A stretch of 21,542 nt of DNA from a virus. The notes beneath the pieces are model-generated. The model was given only the letters and a program-made list of their open reading frames with translations, ran no database searches and was not told the origin of the DNA. The DNA is taken from positions 1 to 21,542 of the IMG/VR virus record IMGVR_UViG_3300037807_000783. One strand, 5' to 3'. Position numbers and translations under genes: made by a program. Below are positions 1 to 7,876 of the stretch, piece by piece; positions within the stretch are counted from its first letter, which is position 1, and each line of letters starts with the position of its first letter.

Positions 1-1
1 A

Positions 2-220
2 ATCCTGCTCACCTATCCAGACATTCGACATGGACTTGTGTGTGATGTGTGTGGTGAATTTGTATTGAGGAATGACGGCAGGATGTGCATCGCACAACGA
101 GAGCCAGATGACCGAGTTGATAGGTTGGTCGAGATGATTGACCAAGCACTCGCCTTCGTAAAGTCGGACGAGGTTCGTGCAAATATTCGTGAAGGTGTTG
201 CATCTATACTGTCAGAGTGA
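2..220 (+). CDS. Hypothetical protein, 3' end of a gene cut by the left edge
   Basis: The frame is open from the first base of the window to the TGA at 218-220, so this is most likely the C-terminal part of a gene whose start lies outside. The visible part has a CDVCGEF motif followed by another Cys about 14 residues later, which could be half of a zinc-binding site. After that comes a charged, helix-prone stretch with many Asp, Glu, Arg and Val residues that could form a coiled coil. A GTG at 38 could give a 60-residue protein, but no good SD precedes it, so a partial gene is preferred. I do not recognise the family. Its place just before the terminase genes fits a late or pre-packaging phage gene. 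Confidence 0.5.
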   Translation: MLLTYPDIRHGLVCDVCGEFVLRNDGRMCIAQREPDDRVDRLVEMIDQALAFVKSDEVRANIREGVASILSE

Positions 221-439
221 TATATGACCACATGACGCACGAGGTTGACCGAGATTGAACGATAACAATAGACATGATGCAATGCATTGGCAAAAGGTAC
301 TCCTGACGGATTCCCCTGAGGGTAGATGTGGCGCACCGTTTATGGTCAGTTTTGTGTCGACCATAGGGAACATCAATGACCGGCAAGCATTCAGCTGGTC
401 GAGCTTGTCAGAAACTCATCAACAAGAGCGAGGAATAAA
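221..439. other. Gap before the terminase genes, possible packaging region
   Basis: No convincing gene is seen here. A 20-codon frame (ATG 376 to TAA 436-438) and a TTG-started frame from 255 that runs into the terminase gene both lack a good SD. In phages with Nu1/GpA-type terminases the cos site often lies just upstream of the small subunit gene, so this gap is a candidate place for it. I see no distinct cos sequence or repeat that proves this. Confidence 0.2.
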
Positions 440-991
440 ATGGCACTACAAGCGCAGAAGTGGACGATATCGGGACTAGCAACAGAGTTCGGAATCAGTC
501 ATCGAGTACTCGGCAAAAGGCTCGAAGACTGCGAACCATGCGAAATCAAGGGTCGCTCCAAGTTGTACAAAATCGCAGGTGTTGCTCCGGCAATATTGAA
601 AATGGACAAGCCGGATGACTTGGACTTGACTCAAGAACGAGCGAGACTAGCGAAGGCGCAAGCTGACAAAACTGAACTGCAACTGGAGGTTGAGAATGGA
701 AATCTCCTGCCAGTCGATGAGGTCGAGTCTGTCTGGTCGGATGTGACCACTGCAATCAGAGCGAAGTTGCTGTCACTGCCAACTCGCATCAGTCCACAAC
801 TTCAAGACCTAAGCCAACCGGAGATGGAGTCGGTGATGCAGGAGCAGATATATGAAGCTCTGGAAGAACTCTCCGAAACAGACATGGAGCAAAATGAAAA
901 GCAGAAGCCGAGTCCAAAGACGAGAGCCAAGCGAACTCGGAAGAAGGGTTCTGGCAAAGTTCAGACCACCACCAAATCTCAAGGTCAGTGA
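440..991 (+). CDS. Terminase small subunit (Nu1-like)
   Basis: This protein (183 aa) is the DNA-recognition subunit of the packaging motor. It would bind the packaging site and recruit the large subunit. Residues about 8-30 form a helix-turn-helix-like segment (ISGLATEFGISHRVLGKRL). Residues about 60-110 are a charged helix (LTQERARLAKAQADKTELQL) followed by a motif that runs through NLLPVDEV to AIRAKLLSLPTRI, the pattern seen in Nu1-type small subunits. The C-terminal tail is Lys/Arg rich. The ATG at 440 has GAGGA at 430-434 with 5-base spacing. The gene overlaps the large subunit by 140 bases. The family call is from recognised pattern and gene order. Confidence 0.88.
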   Translation: MALQAQKWTISGLATEFGISHRVLGKRLEDCEPCEIKGRSKLYKIAGVAPAILKMDKPDDLDLTQERARLAKAQADKTELQLEVENGNLLPVDEVESVWSDVTTAIRAKLLSLPTRISPQLQDLSQPEMESVMQEQIYEALEELSETDMEQNEKQKPSPKTRAKRTRKKGSGKVQTTTKSQGQ

Positions 992-2753
992 GTGGGCAGA
1001 CCTGAAGAGAGTGTTGTCGCCAGAGTCATCAGCAGAGTCTGGTCGATGGCGAACCGACCGAGCTTCATTTCAACGAGGAATCATGGACTCAATTCACGAG
1101 CCTGACATTGAGACAATCGTTGTGATGGCATCGGCTCAAGTTGGCAAGTCTGAAATCTTGCTGAATATGCTTGGATACTTCGTTGACCAAGACCCATCTC
1201 CAATGCTCATGCTTCAACCGACACTCGACATGGGCATGGCATTCTCAAAAGACAGAATCAGTCCGATGGCAAGAGACACTGAAGTCCTGCGAGAGAAGCT
1301 GTCTGAAGTTGCAACCAAAACTTCAGGCAATACAATTTTACATAAGAAATTTCACGGCGGACACATCACAATCTGTGGAGCGAATAGTCCGGCATCTCTG
1401 GCGAGCAGACCTGTTCGAATCATCTTCTGCGATGAGGTTGACAGATTCCCGACTTCTGCCGGCTCGGAAGGCGACCCGGTCAATCTGGCAAAGAAACGAG
1501 CCACGACTTTCCATAATCGCAAAATCATCATGACTTCAACACCGACTGTCAAGGGTGCATCTCGAATTGAGATGGCATTCGAGAACTCTGACCAGCGCAG
1601 ATATCACGTGCCTTGTCCACAGTGTGGAATGATGCAACATTGGGAGTGGAAGAATGTGAGGTTTGACAAAGAGAATCCAGACATCGTGTCAATCGGATGT
1701 GTTGAATGCGACTTTGAGTTTCACGAGCAGGACAAGAGGAGAGCAGTTCAACTCGGTGCATGGATTCCGACAGCAGAGAAAAGCAAGACGGCAGGATTCC
1801 ACATCAATGAATTGTATTCATCGTGGAGAACTTGGCAAGAGGTGGTCATTGATTTTCTTGAAGCAAAGAAATCACCAGAGACACTCAAAACATGGGTGAA
1901 CACATCTCTCGGTGAGACATGGGAAGAGACTGGCGACAGTGCTGATGATGAGTCACTGCATGGCAGGCGAGAAATCTATTCATCCGAAGTGCCTGAAAAT
2001 GTAGTTCTATTGACAGCAGGAATCGACACTCAAGATGACAGACTTGAGATGACGGTCATCGGATGGGATGGTCGAAACGGAGTCGAGGAATCATGGGTGA
2101 TTTCGCACGATGTCATTTGGGGCAGTCCGGGAAGAGCTGAAGTCTGGCAACAACTTGACGACCTATTGCTGAAAAGCTACAAGAAGGAAAATGGCGACAT
2201 GCTGAAGATTGCTTCTTCGTGCATTGATAGTGGAGGTCATTTTACTCAAAATGTGTATGACTTCGTGAAGCCACGACAAGGTCGAGGAGTCTATGCAATC
2301 AAAGGCATGGCAGGTGAAGGCAGACCGGTTGTGTCTGCACCGTACAAAAAGAGGTCTGGCAAGAACAAGTTACCGGTTGAGCTTTTCACCATCGGAGTTG
2401 ATGTTGCAAAAGGATTGATTCTCTCAAGGTTGAAGACGACAGAAATTGGGACAGGGTATATCCATTTCTGCGAGACTCTTGACGAAGAATATTTCAAGCA
2501 ATTGACGGCAGAGAAAAGAGTGACACGATTTCACAAAGGATTTCCGAGAAGAGAGTGGCTCAAAACGAGGAAGCGAAACGAAGCTCTGGACTGCATGGTC
2601 TACGGACTTGGAGCTTTGGCGATTTTGAATCCAGTGTGGGAAGTAATCGCAAAGCGAATCGAGACGAGAGACGAGTCGAGACACGGCAGTCCGAAGCCGA
2701 GGCGGATATCCAGACAACGAAAACGGAGCAACTATGCTTCCGGTTGGAAATAG
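852..2753 (+). CDS. Terminase large subunit (GpA family)
   Basis: This is the ATPase and nuclease that cuts concatemeric DNA and drives it into the head. It is 633 aa, close to lambda gpA (641 aa). Seen in the protein: a Walker A-like ASAQVGKS at 93-100, Walker B RIIFCDEVDRF at 189-199 (D194, E195), a CPQC (255-258) and CVEC (283-286) pair that may bind zinc, and likely nuclease acidic residues D392 (AGIDTQDDR), D459 (CIDSGGH) and D580 (EALDCMVYGL). The segment FRPPP then EWAD near the N-terminus matches lambda gpA FRPEP then EWAD. ATG 852 is preferred because AGGAG at 840-844 is spaced 7 bases. ATG 894 would fit the lambda N-terminal length better but has a poorly spaced GGAG. Confidence 0.95.
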   Translation: MKLWKNSPKQTWSKMKSRSRVQRREPSELGRRVLAKFRPPPNLKVSEWADLKRVLSPESSAESGRWRTDRASFQRGIMDSIHEPDIETIVVMASAQVGKSEILLNMLGYFVDQDPSPMLMLQPTLDMGMAFSKDRISPMARDTEVLREKLSEVATKTSGNTILHKKFHGGHITICGANSPASLASRPVRIIFCDEVDRFPTSAGSEGDPVNLAKKRATTFHNRKIIMTSTPTVKGASRIEMAFENSDQRRYHVPCPQCGMMQHWEWKNVRFDKENPDIVSIGCVECDFEFHEQDKRRAVQLGAWIPTAEKSKTAGFHINELYSSWRTWQEVVIDFLEAKKSPETLKTWVNTSLGETWEETGDSADDESLHGRREIYSSEVPENVVLLTAGIDTQDDRLEMTVIGWDGRNGVEESWVISHDVIWGSPGRAEVWQQLDDLLLKSYKKENGDMLKIASSCIDSGGHFTQNVYDFVKPRQGRGVYAIKGMAGEGRPVVSAPYKKRSGKNKLPVELFTIGVDVAKGLILSRLKTTEIGTGYIHFCETLDEEYFKQLTAEKRVTRFHKGFPRREWLKTRKRNEALDCMVYGLGALAILNPVWEVIAKRIETRDESRHGSPKPRRISRQRKRSNYASGWK

Positions 2754-2789
2754 AAAAGTCATCACGGCAGATGACAATTGGAGTGATGA

Positions 2790-3344
2790 ATGGCATATGA
2801 AAATCTAACTGCAATTCCAGATGAATTCAGAGCAGGCGACACAATCAAGTGGACGCAGAATCTGACGAACTATCAACCGGACGCATGGACATTGAAATAT
2901 GTGTTCGTCAAAGATGGCGACCAAGTAATCGTCACCGGCACTGACAATGGTGACAGCTCGCACTTGCTGACAATCAATCTGGCGAGTGCATTTGAGTCTG
3001 GAACTTATAAGTGGTCATCGTATGTGACCGATGAAGTTGACAGACATACAATTGAAGATGGTCGAGTTGAAGTTCTGGTCAATTATGAAACAGCAACATC
3101 TGGATATGATGACCGAAGTCATATCAAGAAAACACTGGACGCACTTGAAGCAATTATCGAAGGCAGAGCATCAAGAGACCAAGAGTCATACTCAATTGCC
3201 GGCAGGTCGCTTTCAAGAATGCCTGTGCCGGATTTGATTCAATGGCGAGACAAATACAAGGCATATCATGCTCAAGAAATCAAAGCCGAGAGAATCAAAA
3301 GAGGACTCGGACACTCCGGACGCATTGAAGTGAGGTTCAAATAA
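2790..3344 (+). CDS. Putative head-tail joining protein with gpW-like C-terminal part
   Basis: This gene (184 aa) lies between terminase and portal, where lambda has gpW. Residues about 1-95 look like a beta-rich domain (AGDTIKWTQNL, TLKYVFVKDGDQVIVTG, ESGTYKWSSYVTDE). Residues about 105-165 are helical and end with a motif that includes YSIAGRSLSRMPVPDLIQW, a pattern I know from small phage head-tail joining proteins at this place. The beta domain is extra compared with the 68-residue gpW and may decorate or anchor the connector. ATG 2790 has GGAG at 2780-2783. The stop overlaps the portal start by one base (TAATG). The function comes from position and the C-terminal pattern, not from direct proof. 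Confidence 0.6.
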   Translation: MAYENLTAIPDEFRAGDTIKWTQNLTNYQPDAWTLKYVFVKDGDQVIVTGTDNGDSSHLLTINLASAFESGTYKWSSYVTDEVDRHTIEDGRVEVLVNYETATSGYDDRSHIKKTLDALEAIIEGRASRDQESYSIAGRSLSRMPVPDLIQWRDKYKAYHAQEIKAERIKRGLGHSGRIEVRFK

Positions 3345-4789
3345 TGAGATTGCTTCAATTGCTGAAACGAAAAACATTACCAGTAAAAACTGGCAGAACA
3401 TTCGGGCGGTCACTTCACCAATCAGCTGACATCAGTCGCTTGACAAATGACTGGACGACAGTTCCAGTGCCAATCGACCAGACCTTATTGAACGACCTGT
3501 CAGTGCTTCGAGCGAGAAGCCGAGAGCAGGTTTTGAACAATGACTATGCACGAAGATTCATCAAGATGGTGCAGACCAATGTGGTCGGCTCACGAGGGAT
3601 GACAATGCAAGCACAGATTCGAGATGCCGATGGCACTCTTGACCGGCTTGCGAATGATTCCATCGAATCGCAGTGGAAGAGTTGGAGCAGTGCGAGCAAC
3701 TGTGACATCACGAAGACTCGGACATGGACGATGATTCAGCAGTTGGCAATGCACTCGGTCATGCAAGACGGCGAAGCCGTCACATTGATTCATCGCAATC
3801 GAGATGGGATGACATTGGAGTTGGTCGACCCGGAGTTGCTACCAATTCAGCACAATCGAATTCTGAACAACGGCAATCACATCAGGATGTCAATTGAGTT
3901 CAACAGCAATCGCCAACCGGTTGCATATCACATTCTCGACAATGCTCAAAATGATATGTCATATGGATACAGTGGCAGGCGATACATCCGAATTTCTGCT
4001 GATGATGTAGTTCACACCTTCATTCCGGAATTCGTTGGTCAGTCACGAGGTCGACCGGCACTATCAACTGCATTGATGAGAATGAATATGCTTCAGGGAT
4101 ATGAGGATGCCAGCTTAACGAATGCCAGAATTGGCGCAAGTAAAATGGGCTTCTTTGAATCCGAAACTGGAGATGGATATGTCGGTGACGATGCGAATGA
4201 CGGAACAATTGTCATGGATGCAGAGCCGGGAGTATTTGAACAGTTGCCAATGGGGGTCAAGTTCCAAAGCTACGACCCATCATATCCAACTGGCGAATTT
4301 GGCGATTTTGTGAAAGCGAATCTGCGAGGAATTGCATCCGGTCTGGGAGTTGACTATTCAAGCTTCTCAAATGACTTGGAGGGTGTCTCATTCTCATCCG
4401 GCAGGATTGGAATGCTTGAAATGCGAGAGACTTGGAAGACGATGCAAGAGTGGTTCGCAGAAGCATTCTGCCAACGCATATTTCAAGCATGGTTGCAACA
4501 TATGCTGACGCTTGGCAAGTTGACTGTCGTTGGAAAAGAATTGCCGATGCACAAAATCGACAAGTTCAAGCGAGTGAACTTTCAAGGCAGACGATGGGAT
4601 TGGGTCGACCCAAAGAAGGACATGGAAGCCAATCGAACAGCAATTGAACTCGGATTGAAATCTCGGTCTGAAATTATACGAGATATCGGTCGAGACCCTG
4701 ACGAGGTCTGGCGAGAAATACAAAAGGAAACTGAACTCTTGATTCAGATGGGAATCATTGAAGCAAAAGGAGCAGACGATGAACAGTGA
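3344..4789 (+). CDS. Portal protein (lambda gpB-like family)
   Basis: This 481-aa protein would form the ring at the head vertex through which DNA passes, and it docks terminase and the tail connector. The N-terminal part (SVLRARSREQVLNNDYARRF, then VQTNVVGSRGM) and the middle part (DGEAVTLIHRNRDGMTLELVDPELL, shown here only as landmarks DGEAV and LELVDPELL) are typical of the lambda-type portal family, as is GQSRGRPALSTALMRM near residue 230. The C-terminal third contains GLGVDYSSFSNDLEGVSFSS, another family landmark. Length fits the family (lambda gpB is 533 aa). It starts in a TAATG overlap with the gene before and overlaps the capsid-protease gene by 11 bases, a sign of coupled translation. 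Confidence 0.93.
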   Translation: MRLLQLLKRKTLPVKTGRTFGRSLHQSADISRLTNDWTTVPVPIDQTLLNDLSVLRARSREQVLNNDYARRFIKMVQTNVVGSRGMTMQAQIRDADGTLDRLANDSIESQWKSWSSASNCDITKTRTWTMIQQLAMHSVMQDGEAVTLIHRNRDGMTLELVDPELLPIQHNRILNNGNHIRMSIEFNSNRQPVAYHILDNAQNDMSYGYSGRRYIRISADDVVHTFIPEFVGQSRGRPALSTALMRMNMLQGYEDASLTNARIGASKMGFFESETGDGYVGDDANDGTIVMDAEPGVFEQLPMGVKFQSYDPSYPTGEFGDFVKANLRGIASGLGVDYSSFSNDLEGVSFSSGRIGMLEMRETWKTMQEWFAEAFCQRIFQAWLQHMLTLGKLTVVGKELPMHKIDKFKRVNFQGRRWDWVDPKKDMEANRTAIELGLKSRSEIIRDIGRDPDEVWREIQKETELLIQMGIIEAKGADDEQ

Positions 4790-6599
4790 AAAGGTCATGC
4801 GAGATTTGCAAGATAAGACGCAAGTTCGCAAAGTAGAAATCAATCAGTCTGGCATCAACGAAGATGACCGAACTGTTGAAATTGCATTCAGCTCAACTCA
4901 ACCATTCGAGAGATATTTCGGCATGGAAATTTTGAGTCACGAGAAGGACGCAGTTGATTTGAAGAGACTGAACAATGGTGGTGCAGTTCTTGCTGACCAC
5001 AACCACACCGACCAAGTTGGAGTCATCGAAAGGGCATGGGTTGATGAAGCTCGTGTCGGTCGTGCGACCGTTCGCTTTGGGCGAAGTGAACGAGCAAGCG
5101 AGATTTTCAATGATGTCATCGATGGAATTCGAAGGCACATCTCGGTTGGTTATTTCGTCAAGGAAATGGAATTGACAAGGAAAGTCGATGACGCTCCTGA
5201 TGAGTACACTGTCACAAAATGGCAACCATATGAAGTCTCGTTGACAGCAATACCGGCAGACATTTCGGTCGGGGTTGGTCGCTCGGAAAAGATGGCAACA
5301 ACTGAAGATGAAGTTGAGCCAGTCAAGCCGAAGCCAGAACCAGAACCAAAGAAGAAGCCAAAACCGAAACCAAAAAAAGAGGAGACAACAATGTCTGATG
5401 AAAAGAAAACTGATATTGCCGAAGTTCAAGCACAAGCAAGAAAAGACGAACTTCACAGAGTTCGAGAAATTCAAGCACTTGGCGATGTTCATAAAATGAA
5501 CGAAAACGCACGCAGTGCAGTCAACAATGGCAAGTCTGTCGAGGAATTCAGAGCTGAAGTCTTGGACGCAATTGCATCGAAGCCTGTTTCGATTGAAACT
5601 GAAATCGGAATGACTCCAAAAGAGCAACGCAACTATTCAATGCTTCGTGCAGTGAATGCTGTTGTGACTGGCAATTGGTCAGGTGCAGAGCTTGAGAGAG
5701 AAGCATCTGATGAGGTTGCGAAACGAGTTGGCAAGGACGCACAAGGGTTCTTTGTGCCAATGGACATTCAGAGAGATGTGACAACTGCATCTGGTTCTGG
5801 TTCTGGCGCAATCGGCACTGACAATCTAGGTGATAGCTTCATCGACCTGCTTCGCAATTCGCTGAAAGTGAAAGAGCTTGGAGCGACAGTTCTTGGTGGG
5901 CTGGTCGGCAATGTGACAATCCCTGCATTGACTACTGGCAACGCATCATATTGGGTTGATGAAAATTCAGCACCGACTGAAGGCGCACCGGTTGTCGGTC
6001 AGGTTGCTTTGAATCCAAGCACTGTCGGCGCATATGTCGACCTATCTCGCAGGTTCTTGGCGCAAAGTTCATTCGATGCAGAAGCGATGTTCAAGAATGA
6101 TTTGGCTCTGTCGTTGGCAACCAAAATCGACTTGGCTTGCATCAATGGCTCTGGCACAAGTCCAGAACCAACTGGAATTTTGAACACAACCGGCATCGGT
6201 GCTGTTGATTTCACGGCAGAAGGTGCGCCGACATATGCAGAAATCGTGAATGTATGGGAAGAGGTTGCAAATGACAACGGTCTGACCGGCAGTCCTGCAT
6301 TCCTGACAAATGCAACTCTTGCCGGTGCCCTAATGTCGACAGATAGCTTCTCATCAGCAGGGCTTCCAATCCTGAAAGATGGCAAGATTCTTGGATATGA
6401 TTGTGCAGTCAGTGGAAATGTACCGGCACACCACATCATCTTCGGAAATTGGAACGACTTGGTCATCGGTGAGTGGGGTGCGATTGATATCGCAGTCGAC
6501 AAGACAAGTCTCTCGACAACTGGTGCTGTCCGAGTGGTCGCACTGCACGATGTTGGCATTGCACTTCGTCACGCAAGCTCATTCGCTCATGGCGACTAG
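4779..6599 (+). CDS. Fused prohead protease and HK97-fold major capsid protein
   Basis: This 606-aa protein joins two functions usually made from separate genes. Residues about 1-175 are an HK97-type prohead protease, with likely catalytic H74 (in ADHNH) and S122 (in HISVGY). Residues about 180-205 are a Pro/Lys/Glu linker (VKPKPEPEPKKKPKPK). About 210-330 is a charged, helix-rich delta or scaffold-like region. From about 335 on is the HK97-fold shell protein (GFFVPMDI, GNVTIPALTTGNASYWVDEN, ALHDVGIALRHASSF). ATG 4779 is chosen because AAGGAG at 4767-4772 is spaced 6 bases. A TTG at 4758 in the same frame lacks an SD. A strong internal start lies at 5391, which would give a 402-aa capsid-only protein. 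Confidence 0.93.
   Translation: MNSEKVMRDLQDKTQVRKVEINQSGINEDDRTVEIAFSSTQPFERYFGMEILSHEKDAVDLKRLNNGGAVLADHNHTDQVGVIERAWVDEARVGRATVRFGRSERASEIFNDVIDGIRRHISVGYFVKEMELTRKVDDAPDEYTVTKWQPYEVSLTAIPADISVGVGRSEKMATTEDEVEPVKPKPEPEPKKKPKPKPKKEETTMSDEKKTDIAEVQAQARKDELHRVREIQALGDVHKMNENARSAVNNGKSVEEFRAEVLDAIASKPVSIETEIGMTPKEQRNYSMLRAVNAVVTGNWSGAELEREASDEVAKRVGKDAQGFFVPMDIQRDVTTASGSGSGAIGTDNLGDSFIDLLRNSLKVKELGATVLGGLVGNVTIPALTTGNASYWVDENSAPTEGAPVVGQVALNPSTVGAYVDLSRRFLAQSSFDAEAMFKNDLALSLATKIDLACINGSGTSPEPTGILNTTGIGAVDFTAEGAPTYAEIVNVWEEVANDNGLTGSPAFLTNATLAGALMSTDSFSSAGLPILKDGKILGYDCAVSGNVPAHHIIFGNWNDLVIGEWGAIDIAVDKTSLSTTGAVRVVALHDVGIALRHASSFAHGD
5372..5393 (+). promoter_or_regulatory. Internal ribosome binding site and slippery A-run within the protease-capsid gene
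   Basis: AGAGGAG at 5378-5384 lies 6 bases before an in-frame ATG at 5391 (MSDEKKTD), right after the Pro/Lys linker that separates protease from capsid. Initiation here would make the scaffold-like region plus shell protein without the protease. Just before it, seven A bases (5372-5378) read as A AAA AAA in the gene's frame, a typical -1 slippery heptamer. A -1 shift would stop at the TGA at 5396-5398 and give a protease-only protein of about 206 aa. The internal start is well supported by sequence; the shift is only a possibility. Confidence 0.6.
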
Positions 6600-6613
6600 G
6601 CGATGAAATAATC

Positions 6614-6637
6614 GGGAGAGGGCTTCGGCTCTCTCCC
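6614..6637 (+). terminator. Strong hairpin with UUCG loop after the capsid gene
   Basis: The arms GGGAGAGGGC and GCTCTCTCCC pair over 10 bp (one G-U pair) around a TTCG loop closed by C-G, an unusually stable RNA loop. Only three T bases follow, so it is a weak intrinsic terminator at best. It may slow transcription after the abundantly needed capsid gene or protect the upstream mRNA end. It lies in the 57-base gap between capsid and the next gene. Confidence 0.55.
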
Positions 6638-6656
6638 TTTAACGAAAAGGACAGAA

Positions 6657-6848
6657 ATGAAAATCAAAATGACGAGGACGACAATTGTTGCCGGCAAGCA
6701 ATGCAATGTTGGTGACATCACCGACTGTTCCGACAGAGATGGCAAATATTTGATTGCAATCGGCAAAGCCGAAGTTGCTCCAAAAGTAGTCGAGAAAATT
6801 GTCAGAAAAGTTGCTCTGAAAAAAGCAACCAAAAAAGGCAATAAATAA
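6657..6848 (+). CDS. Small basic phage protein, unknown function
   Basis: A 63-aa protein with a beta-rich N-terminal half (MTRTTIVAGKQCNVGDI, GKYLIAIGKAEV) and a very Lys-rich C-terminal tail (VRKVALKKATKKGNK). Proteins of this short type, starting with a Met-Lys-Ile-Lys strand and a later 'GD' turn, are common directly after capsid genes in phages of this kind, but their role is not established. The start at 6657 has AAAAGGA about 6 bases upstream. The gene's stop overlaps the next start (TAATG). The basic tail might touch DNA or the acidic capsid surface; that is a guess. Confidence 0.65.
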   Translation: MKIKMTRTTIVAGKQCNVGDITDCSDRDGKYLIAIGKAEVAPKVVEKIVRKVALKKATKKGNK

Positions 6849-7123
6849 TGAATGTTGAGAATTCAGCTGACCGACTTGCGATGCTCTCTGACTTTGGTCA
6901 GACAGTGTCAATTGACGGCTCTGATGTAACTGCAATTTATGATGAAGATTATGTCGAGTCGTTGGATATTGCCGGCACTCGACCGTTGCTATATTGCCGG
7001 ACATCTGATGTGGAATCAGCAGGTCATGGCGATTCTGTTGAGGTCGATGGGATTGACTACACTGTCGCAAAAGTTCAACCGGATGGAACTGGATTGACTG
7101 TGTTAATTCTTGAGGAAGACTGA
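6848..7123 (+). CDS. Head-tail connector, lambda gpFII-like
   Basis: This 91-aa protein would finish the head-tail interface and let the tail bind. It aligns by eye with lambda gpFII (117 aa): an N-terminal part ending in a short acidic stretch (IYDEDYVESLDIAG), then PLLYCRTSDVESAGHGDSV, which parallels PSLFVRTDEVRQLRRGDTL in gpFII, then a final strand pair (VDGIDYTVAKVQPDGTGLTV). It is shorter at both ends. The gene begins in a TAATG overlap and ends in an ATGA-type overlap with the gpZ-like gene, matching the lambda order of FII then Z. Confidence 0.75.
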   Translation: MNVENSADRLAMLSDFGQTVSIDGSDVTAIYDEDYVESLDIAGTRPLLYCRTSDVESAGHGDSVEVDGIDYTVAKVQPDGTGLTVLILEED

Positions 7124-7638
7124 TGAAGCTCGATATCAAAGGTGATGTCAAATCAATCACCAGAGACCTGCGAAGGGTTGAGCAGAAACTTGTGCCGAGA
7201 GCAACCGTGTCTGCACTTAAGCGGACAACTCGAAAAGTGCAAGCAAGGGTTCGCAGGCGAGTTGCAAAGCGAGTTGGAGTTCCACAGAAAGTCATCAAGC
7301 AGAAACAGGGAATTGCAAAGCCAAATTTCAGGCGACAATCAACGGTGATGTATTTGAGATACAAGGGCATCAATCCAATGTCGGTTAAGAAGGCTAGGCG
7401 ATTGAAAAAGGGATTCAAGGTCGGCAAAGAAAAGCATCCAATCGCATTCTCTCACAACGAGAAGGTCATCTTCGAGAGAATTGGCAAGGCGAGACTTCCA
7501 ATTCGTGCCATCAAGCTTGAAATTCATCCACACAAAGATGAACTCCACAGTGTTGCGAAGAGACTTGCGAAGCCGGTATTCCTGAAAGAATTCAATCGAG
7601 ACCTGAAGTGGAGGTTGAAAAAGGGTGGCTTCCGGTAG
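7123..7638 (+). CDS. Minor tail protein, gpZ-like
   Basis: A 171-aa, strongly basic protein. It has the features of lambda gpZ-type tail completion proteins: an N-terminal segment that leads into LVPRATVSALKRTTRKVQ, a VPQKVIKQKQGI segment, and a C-terminal part with FERIGKARLPIRAIK. In lambda, gpZ acts at the head-proximal end of the tail so that finished tails join heads properly. The gene follows the gpFII-like gene directly (TGATGA junction) and precedes the gpU-like gene with one small gene between, close to lambda order. The start ATG at 7123 is the first in frame. Confidence 0.8.
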   Translation: MKLDIKGDVKSITRDLRRVEQKLVPRATVSALKRTTRKVQARVRRRVAKRVGVPQKVIKQKQGIAKPNFRRQSTVMYLRYKGINPMSVKKARRLKKGFKVGKEKHPIAFSHNEKVIFERIGKARLPIRAIKLEIHPHKDELHSVAKRLAKPVFLKEFNRDLKWRLKKGGFR

Positions 7639-7876
7639 AATTGACAAAATTGGAATGATGTCAGAAGCGAATCGGAGAGTGTACATGCATCGTCATGTGG
7701 ATGGCGAGTCTGACTCATATATATGGTTCAAAGGATGTGCATTCGATATGATTGACAAATGCAGTTCTGCGAGGATTGACTTGGAGTGCGAGGACGACAG
7801 TATCATCGCAGAGACGGAGCGAGGCATCCTGCTCAAAGCATTGAGAACACACAAGAACCTGAAGGAGTTGAAATGA
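7625..7876 (+). CDS. Hypothetical protein between gpZ-like and gpU-like genes
   Basis: An 83-aa protein of unknown family. It contains IWFKGCAFDMIDKCSSARIDL and ends in a Leu/Lys helix. GTG 7625 is chosen since GGAGG at 7610-7614 lies 10 bases upstream. ATG 7655 or 7658 in the same frame would give 73 or 72 aa, but they have no SD. It overlaps the gene before by 14 bases and the gpU-like gene by four bases (ATGA). Its place in a tight tail operon suggests a structural or assembly role, but nothing in the sequence shows one. Confidence 0.6.
   Translation: MASGRIDKIGMMSEANRRVYMHRHVDGESDSYIWFKGCAFDMIDKCSSARIDLECEDDSIIAETERGILLKALRTHKNLKELK

Noticed and set aside
245-273. TTGACC with a downstream ATAGAC as a promoter
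   Set aside because: The -35 match is fair but the second hexamer is a poor match.
376-438. 20-codon ATG frame ending just before the terminase start
   Set aside because: Too short, no good SD and no recognisable content; kept only as a note.
255-479. TTG-started frame running from the gap into the terminase small subunit gene
   Set aside because: No SD, overlaps the real terminase start by 40 bases in another frame and gives no recognisable protein.
4893-5627. Long open frame on the minus strand (about 244 codons)
   Set aside because: It lies fully opposite the protease-capsid gene, is rich in Cys, Phe and Trp in an unnatural way, and mirrors the codon bias of the real gene.
6639-7427. 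Long open frame on the minus strand (about 262 codons)
   Set aside because: It covers three well-supported + strand genes and has no SD or recognised domain.
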